The position numbers and the translations under genes are program-made. This document shows positions 57,531 through 64,000 of a stretch of DNA of 64,000 nucleotides, piece after piece (the stretch's first letter is position 1; the number at the start of each line of letters is the position of its first letter). The notes beneath the pieces are model-generated. The model was not told the origin of the DNA, did not search any database, and saw nothing but the letters and a program-made list of their open reading frames with translations. The DNA comes from Patella vulgata. Lineage: Eukaryota; Mollusca; Gastropoda; Patellidae. Location: the NCBI RefSeq assembly GCF_932274485.2, contig NC_065886.2, positions 13,715,501 to 13,779,500 of the forward strand, in the 5' to 3' direction.

Positions 57531-57767
57531 TGTGTATCTTTGTATAATTATGTCCATGTATGTATCCTTTGTTTCATGTATATTTCTATTATTTTTATTT
57601 GTATATATGCACATAACCTTGTAAGTTTTTTTATGCAATAAAGTTTCTTCTTCTTCTATATACACATACACACAGGTATATCTACTACATATACATCCAA
57701 TATATATATACATGTATATACATGTATACTACTTTAAAAATCAGTAGACATGTCACTTTTATTATCA

Positions 57768-57924
57768 GGGCCCTGTTTCACGAAATTTTAACTGAAGATA
57801 AAATCCAAATTCTAGAAGATACTTCAATTTTGATTGGCTAAGCACTAAAATCAATCTAATATTATCCAATCAAATTACCAAAATTTGGATTTTATCTTAG
57901 TTAAAATTTCATGAAACAGGCCCC
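57768..57924. mobile_element. short MITE with 45-bp inverted ends
   Basis: GGGCCCTGTTTCACGAAATT and the complement of AATTTCATGAAACAGGCCCC form the termini, extending to GATAAAATCCAAATT. About 157 bp, no coding. Confidence 0.88.
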
Positions 57925-57925
57925 A

Positions 57926-58200
57926 GGAAATGAAATGTGGTTTAACATCCTACTGTTCCACTCCTATTGGATTAATGAAGAGTGACATTCACCATACAGT
58001 GTGCTCTGAAGAAAATAATGCCCAGAGAGCAGCGCTACGGCCTACTTTTATATCAAATTTCAATTGCCAGGGATCTTTTCCACATTGACCCTTGCCAGGA
58101 CCTCTGTGTTCTGCACAACTGACATAGGTGAACCACACTGGAACATCCTGATGAACTTTCTCAGCCAACATGGAGATCGAACACGGGGTCTCCAGTTTAC
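57926..58200 (-). repeat. SINE-A, diverged
   Basis: GAAATGTGGTTTAACATCCT to GATCGAACACGGGGTCTCC; directly abuts the MITE ending at 57924. Confidence 0.82.
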
Positions 58201-58383
58201 CAAGCTCCGTACATGTACTGTAAGCACATGTAAATAAATTGAACAGTCAAATGATCATATATTGTGAGGAGGAAAGCAAGAACAGGATTTTGCCTTTTTT
58301 GAAACCAAAATTGTTAATTAAGGGATTTTGAATTTGTATCCCTTGCTAACTTTAATGTTGTGACAGTTAATATGTAAATGAAA

Positions 58384-58955
58384 TATGGAACAATTCTATT
58401 CAGTATTTACAATATGATAAAAAGTTTATCTCCAAAACAAAAAAAGAAATGAAATGTGGTTTAACGTCTTAGTTTGACTGGGGTAATGAAGGCAGGTACA
58501 GTGTGCTATGAGGGAAATTTTGCCTGGACAGCGGCGCTAAGGTCTACTCTGATATCGAATTCCAACTGTCAGGGGATCTTTTACGTGCATGCCAATGTGG
58601 ACACAGGACCTTGGTTTTTCATCCCAATCAACTCCTAGACAGCTGTCCTTGTCAGGCCCTCTGTCCTGCACTAATGACAAGGGGAAACCACGTCAGAAGA
58701 TTCTGATGAACTTTCTCAGCCAACACCAAGAGCGAAATCGCGACCTCCAGGCTAGTGAGCCAGCGTCTTACCCATTTAGCCACTGTGGTTCCAATTTTCA
58801 AAACATTTTGTATCCTGTACATAAACAAGTGTTCTGTAGAATCCAACTCAAGAGATATTTTGGTTTGGTTTGATTTTTTTAAATTAATTGTTAATTGTTA
58901 ATTTCAGTACATTTTAGCATTGGATTAAGTTGTAAAAAATTAGACATTTTAAGAA
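58384..58955 (+). repeat. family H copy split by a SINE-A
   Basis: TTCTATTCAGTATTTACAAT on the left and TACATTTTAGCATTGGATTA on the right are the two ends of family H; the SINE-A at 58446-58795 separates them. Confidence 0.55.
58446..58795 (-). repeat. SINE-A, near full length
   Basis: GAAATGTGGTTTAACGTCTT through GGACAGCGGCGCTAAGGTC to the head complement CCATTTAGCCACTGTGG. Confidence 0.88.
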
Positions 58956-59526
58956 AACTGCATATGCCGACCCATTTTTAAATTCATTCAACAACATACA
59001 ATATAGACATTAAGACATCAGACATAAATATTCAGGGACTTTTCAAATCATAAATGGAACTATTGTTTTATTAGAATCCCTGGATAACTACACATTCAGC
59101 GACAACTCTTCAAAAACTCATTTTTATCATTTATTTTTGTAACATTTCATTTTTTTCTGAGTCACATCATAAATATTTACATTGTTGAATTGGTAAAAAT
59201 TGTTATTGTATTTTTAAAAATTGGACAATGGAAATTTTTGATTTTACACATGTGTCAAAACAAAACCTGTTTAATTCTAGAGTTTGTCTAAATTTGATGA
59301 GCAGTTATCTAAACAAGCGAGACCCATCTGTTTAAAAACCTGAGCATGTATAATAAGAAGGTAAATATTAATTAAAATATGTGATATGGTTTTTATGGAG
59401 CTATGTCACGTAATCAGTCATTACGAAAACAAGTTATTGGATATGTTACTTGCACACACACACACATTCAGTTAAAGTGCACATAATAATTTTAGCTAAT
59501 ATCCTGGTTAAAGACCTTTGCATCTT

Positions 59527-59560
59527 AAAGGGATATGACACTATTGACTTTCTTGTGACT
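59527..59560 (+). repeat. TTAAAGGGATATGACACT element end
   Basis: TTAAAGGGATATGACACTAT resembles the terminus of a TTAA-flanked DNA element; the partner end was not found. Confidence 0.35.
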
Positions 59561-59829
59561 TTTTTTTTAGAGTTAGTTACCCTTTACATTCAAATTAATT
59601 CTACAGTTTATTTGATCTCAATCAATTAAGAATCAGCAGAGATAAATGCATTTTAGAGGAGTTATTTTTGGCTGCATTCCGGCATGACATAAGTATGTTG
59701 TGTGCGTGCAGTGCGAAAAATAACCCATGTCTGACATCAGTAAAAGATCTGTACGCAAAACCGTTATTTAGTTTCAACTCATTTTGAAATGTACATGCGT
59801 GTGAGTAGCTTAATTTTTTTTTATTTGTC

Positions 59830-60045
59830 ATTTAACTTTTTTTCCCAACCAAAAGGATATCTGCTTTTTATAATGGCACATTCATTCATAAAGCAGAAAC
59901 CCCACAAATAATTTCGCTTACCAATCTGCTCCTTGAAACAGTTGTAGCCCTCGAGCAAGCAGTGGCCATGACTCTTGACCCGGTTTGAATACTGGCGTTT
60001 TTGGTCCTCACTTGTCAGGAGAGGTGGCAGCCACAGGGCTGACAT
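59830..60045 (-). other. unidentified coding-like island
   Basis: On the minus strand an open frame runs MSALWLPPLLTSEDQKRQYS, NRVKSHGHCLLEGYNCFKEQ and onward to a stop near 59822. The first 120 bases are much more GC-rich than the surroundings. A GTAAGC donor follows CAG ATT G (59922-59927) in phase 1, which would fit the Ig3 exon, but the sequence is not Ig-like. Possible readings are a 5' exon, a captured gene fragment or part of a transposon. I do not recognise it. Confidence 0.3.
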
Positions 60046-60574
60046 GAGAAAGTGTGTATACTAATTTGAACAGTTGGACAACAGAAACTAGATATTGTGT
60101 TGATGAAATATTAAATTCCAATAAACAATTTTAATAATTATTCTTAGCTAATCAAACATGCCAAATACATCAGAGCAGTGGTTTCGGCTGTAAAGATATT
60201 CTGCCTCATGTATGACAACTGTCATTTCCTATCTGTTGGAGCAATCATTTAAAGTGTCATAATTGAAAAGGACGCTGTAAAGTATTCTGTAGATGTGACT
60301 GTCTTTAAATCACCTTGATATAGTGGTTACGTACACTTGTGTGCATTATTTAGTGAAAATATACAGTTTGAATTTTACCACTAATGCAGACCTATGTGAA
60401 TAAATATCTAATATTCAATTTATCTTGTATATCTAGGCCATAAAAATCAACCTTGTCAGAATAATAAAGACTATCTTCTTTGTAACCTTAAATGAGACAA
60501 GAATGCGTCTAAAGGCATATATTAACTACATGTAATGTAATATGAATGCATATAAATTGATTCACATCCAATTC

Positions 60575-60873
60575 TTAAATATACATTATGCAAGAGCTAA
60601 ATCTTTCTTTGGGCCTGAAATGTTATATAAACTATTAATTAGACATTTACTAACATGAAAAGACCTTAATCAATTCTCGACGCCACCAGCTTATGTGTCA
60701 GATTTTCACTGGATTTGTATCCGATTTGCTGCGCAAATGCTCAAATGTTGATTTAATCCAAATATGGATAATTGAGATAAATTTTTAGCATATTCCCTTT
60801 ACATTATCTAGTTTTGAACTAATATAGTGAGAACTGCCAGCTCTTTATCTAATCTTCCATAATGCCCCTTTAA
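60575..60873 (-). mobile_element. TTAA MITE (family C), shortened
   Basis: TTAA both sides; ATACATTATGCAAGAGCTAA at the left, CAGCTCTTTATCTAATCTTC at the right. Confidence 0.85.
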
Positions 60874-60940
60874 TATATTGTGTCATTATGTCCTTAAACT
60901 ACATGAGGTGGTGCCTTGATTTTAAAATGTTCATAAAGTC

Positions 60941-61333
60941 TTAAAGATACATTATGGTAGATTCGATAATGAGTTGGCAGTTCTCACTATAATAGTTAAA
61001 AACTAGATAACGTAAAGGCAATTTGCTGAAAATTTCATTCAAATTGATCCACTATGAACCGAAAACTAAGCGAATGAAATTTCTGCCTAGCCTCGGTCAT
61101 CATTACTAAAGTCAGTACGATAAACAGCATAGTCTCGATTATCTAATCGAGAAGGAAAGTTATGCAGTAAATCAGCTCACAATCCAGTTAAGATCGAAGG
61201 CTAGTGATGCCATCTCGAGTTGATTATGGTCTGGATAAGTTAATTAATGTCTTATTAATAATTTAGATAACATTTCAAGGCTAAAGAAAGACTTGCAATA
61301 GACAGATTTAGCTCTTGCATAGTGTATGCTTAA
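60941..61333 (+). mobile_element. TTAA MITE (family C), full length
   Basis: TTAA both sides; AAGATACATTATGGTAGATT at the left and ATTTAGCTCTTGCATAGTG at the right. 393 bp. It lies 67 bp from another copy in the opposite orientation. Confidence 0.88.
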
Positions 61334-61369
61334 ATATTCGACAGTAACAAAACATCATTATTTATTGAA

Positions 61370-61565
61370 AAGGACCAATCTTGAATTCAAATTTCGTGTG
61401 TTTTATTTTGACCATAAGGGATAATATTAGGTTGGAGGTTTAGCTCCATTAAGATCAGGTTCCAAAGACTTTATACCTACAGTATATAGAATTCAAATTT
61501 TGTGGGTTTTTTTTATTTTGACTATAATATTGAGTTACATATAGGGGTTTAGCTACTTAAAGATC
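61370..61565 (+). repeat. diverged two-copy repeat
   Basis: GAATTCAAATTTCGTGTGTT and GAATTCAAATTTTGTGGGTT start two units that share TTTATTTTGAC and GGTTTAGCT. Confidence 0.75.
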
Positions 61566-61949
61566 ATGGTTTCATACGACTTCTGTATTCTAATTTGTGT
61601 TGTTAATTTTGAATATCTTGGATAACATTATGAGTGTCCAGAAGAACCTAATTTCCTATGACGTTATAAGTGGAAAGATGATTCCTGAACGATACCGGAG
61701 TATTACATTTCACATAAAAACACATTAGACTTCAATTTATCTGTTGTACAGTATCTCATTTCAATTTAAATAGCATAAAAAAAGGCTTCTATAACTTTAC
61801 CTTATGAAAGAACCTATTGTGAAAAAAAAAATCTTAAACAAAAATTCAAGATTGGGCATGCCACTTCCATGAATAAAATTTTGCATAGCGATCTGTAAAT
61901 ATTTTAACACAGAGGCCACACCCTTTTGAATTTTTGTTTTTCGGGGGAA

Positions 61950-62135
61950 AATTTATCATAATTAAACTTCCTATTTCTCCAGTAAAATAATTTAAAAGCA
62001 AAATGTTCTTAGTTGTTTTCTGGAAAGCTTTTAGTTCCAATTATTTAAGTTTTGAAATTTTAACAAAACGTTGCACACAAGAATTGAGGAAGTTATTTAT
62101 TGATGAAGACTCCAAAGAACTAAAATTAATTTGGT
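61950..62135 (-). repeat. interspersed repeat family I, second copy
   Basis: GGAAAGCTTTTAGTTCCAAT, AGTTTTGAAATTTTAACAAA and GACTCCAAAGAACTAA are the reverse of 19855-20010. Confidence 0.65.
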
Positions 62136-62646
62136 TTGGCCTAAATAGAACAGCTTATATTTCAACCCAAAAATGAATAAAACAGCTGTTATTAACAGAT
62201 GCAATTTCTTCAGCACAAAACTTTTTTCCAATCTCATCATTTCTATCTCTCATTTTTTTGACTATATTCCACATTTGAAAAGACTAGCAACCATACATGT
62301 ATTTTTGGCTGTGTTACATTTTTGAAGGTAAAAACCAACTTAATTGCAATTGCTCTCAATAAATTTGGCTTAGGTCCATTCATGTATGCATGTACCATAC
62401 ATAAACTATTGCATGCTTAATTACAGGTGTGGTAACATTATCACATCAGGTATGCAGTGTCGGACGCTCAATATTTGGTGAGAGATTTGGTTTGAAAAAT
62501 CTGGGTATCACTATCAGTCAGCGCATATCTGGACCCGAATAAAACATTAAATTTTATCAGAAATAAACATGCAACCCAAAAAAACTCAAATTTATACATT
62601 TAATAGAAACTGCCACTGGGCCCCCACCTGGATACAAAACTGCTGC

Positions 62647-62995
62647 AAGTATGTCTTCAAAATTTTGTATTTATAGGTGAACTACATGTAGTATACATAA
62701 CATGTATTGTTAGTAATTTGAAACTATAAATGCTGTTTCAATGTTAAATCTATGTCATTAACTAAATGTGAATAAAACTTAGGATGGGTAACTTATATTT
62801 GTCCTGAAGTTTGAGTTTTGTGAAGTCATGTCTTCAAAATCTAGTACTTATAGGTGAACTACAGGTATATGTATATTACTTGTATTGTTAGTAATCTGAA
62901 ACTCTAAACACTATTTAGATGTTTAATCAATGTCAATGACTAAATTGTGAAATAATCTTAGAATGGGTAACATATATTTATTCAAATTAATAGTA
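62647..62995 (+). repeat. two-copy tandem repeat, about 180 bp
   Basis: ATGTCTTCAAAA, ACTTATAGGTGAACTACA-like, TGTATTGTTAGTAAT and GGGTAACTTATATTT occur in order in both units. Confidence 0.88.
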
Positions 62996-63612
62996 TGGTC
63001 GGTTCACAAGTGATAAGACTTTGAACTTGGAACTCCATTAATTCTAAATTTTGGGTAGTCGTGTTACATGATTAATTAGATAAATTCAATATAACAATAA
63101 CCATAATTTAAAAAACATCATATTCTTTGAACAAAATATCAAAATACGCCAAAAATTATCTGGTTAGTAAAAATTTGAAATGAAACCGCTGTTTCAATTC
63201 ATAATATTTTTTTTTAACTACCGGTATCAATAATTAATTAAACTTCTTAATAAACATTTATTGGCCTAATTCTACTCATTTGACCTAAATTATAGGTCAC
63301 TTCTTCACTAGGGTTATGGTATAATAACTTTTTTTTTTATTAGGTTAATGTTCAATTGAGCACAACGAAACCCTATTACTCTTCAGTTATGAAAAGAAAT
63401 ACCTAATATGTTAAGTGAACCAGAAAGTGATTTCAATTTTATATCTGAAATCTAGAGAGAAAATGTCTTAGAAGTGATACAGATATGGCTATATCAAATT
63501 AATTTCAGGGTTGAATAGAAAAGTGTATTTCATTCTTTAGTTCCTTTAATAGGGTTAACATTCTTTTTGTCAACTGTTTCATTTATGGGATGAAATGAAC
63601 CCTTCTTTTAAA

Positions 63613-63870
63613 ATGAAATGAAATGAATTGAATTGGGGTTTAACGGCCTACTGTTCTGCTCCAACTGGGCCCTTTTAAAATGAAATGAAATGGGGTATAA
63701 CACCCTACTTTTCTGTACAAACTGGATTACTGAAGACAGACATACATGATCTGCGAGGGGAATCTACGCCTGATCTTTGTCAAATTCCAAATGACTGCCA
63801 AGGGTTCTTTTACATGTATGACAATGTCCCATCCACCGGAACGCCCCATTTTTTTTGAGTGTTCATGGGA
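63613..63870 (-). repeat. two SINE-A 3' ends in tandem
   Basis: GGGGTTTAACGGCCTACTGT at 63646 and GGGGTATAACACCCTACTTT at 63692 are two successive 3' ends; the second continues into a decayed body. Confidence 0.8.
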
Positions 63871-64000
63871 AGGATCAGTAATTTTCAGAATCAGCATCAA
63901 AAGTGTCTGCTGTAGAGAATGATTGTTGACTGTCAACCAAAATACATTTAGCAAATAACACAAAAAATCTTGCATCATTTCTCTCTCACTGCAAAGGAAT

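Larger units (their letters stand above)
50388..64000. other. large IGSF9 upstream intron or flank, no exon firmly identified
   Basis: This stretch should contain or lead to the signal peptide, Ig1 and Ig2 exons. I found no minus-strand segment with the Ig Cys-Trp-Cys spacing. It contains the SINEs, MITEs and tandem repeats listed, and the coding-like island at 59880-60045. Confidence 0.5.

Noticed and set aside
1-64000. Retrovirus-like, LTR or Polinton element
   Set aside because: I saw no long terminal repeats, tRNA primer site, or protease, polymerase, integrase or capsid-like frames.

Overview
The window looks like AT-rich lophotrochozoan DNA, most probably from a mollusc. It has short GT-AG exons in kilobase introns, many TACATGTA-type runs, and many tRNA-derived SINEs and small inverted-repeat transposons. 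Two host genes, pointing toward each other, explain nearly all the coding sequence. Species and gene names rest on recognising protein motifs by eye; no database was searched.

Plus strand, 2090-19106: a complete 17-exon gene for a GRAMD1/Aster protein, the family that moves sterols between plasma membrane and ER at contact sites. Every exon phase joins and the model gives 805 residues: a new N-terminal exon, a Ser/acidic linker, a GRAM domain, an acidic linker, a VASt/ASTER sterol-binding domain, a basic stretch, one membrane segment and a short C-terminal tail.

19107-30843: the interval between the two converging 3' ends. It holds untranslated sequence, MITEs, SINE remnants and simple repeats, and I see no gene in it.

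Minus strand, 50387 down to 30844: the 3' eleven exons of an IGSF9/Turtle-type neural adhesion receptor. They encode Ig3, Ig4, Ig5, two FN3 domains, a membrane segment and a long Pro/Ser-rich cytoplasmic tail. The exons for the signal peptide, Ig1 and Ig2 were not found and probably lie beyond position 64000 or in short unrecognised exons in 50.4-64 kb. That stretch is otherwise repeats, plus one unidentified coding-like island near 59.9-60.05 kb. I see no functional link between the two genes.

Repeats: SINE-A (about 375 bp, CATTT tail) and SINE-B (about 280 bp, TCTC tail) have different tRNA-like heads but share the same 19-base 3' end. There is a TTAA-flanked MITE family (seven copies), a MITE with about 9-bp target duplications, several foldback elements including a perfect 184-bp palindrome, and numerous minisatellites. 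I saw no retrovirus-like or Polinton-like element, RNA gene or CRISPR array.

The most unusual signal is that, at five exon edges in the two genes, the exon end together with its splice site has been tandemly copied into the adjoining intron, leaving one to three decoy donors or acceptors beside the real one.
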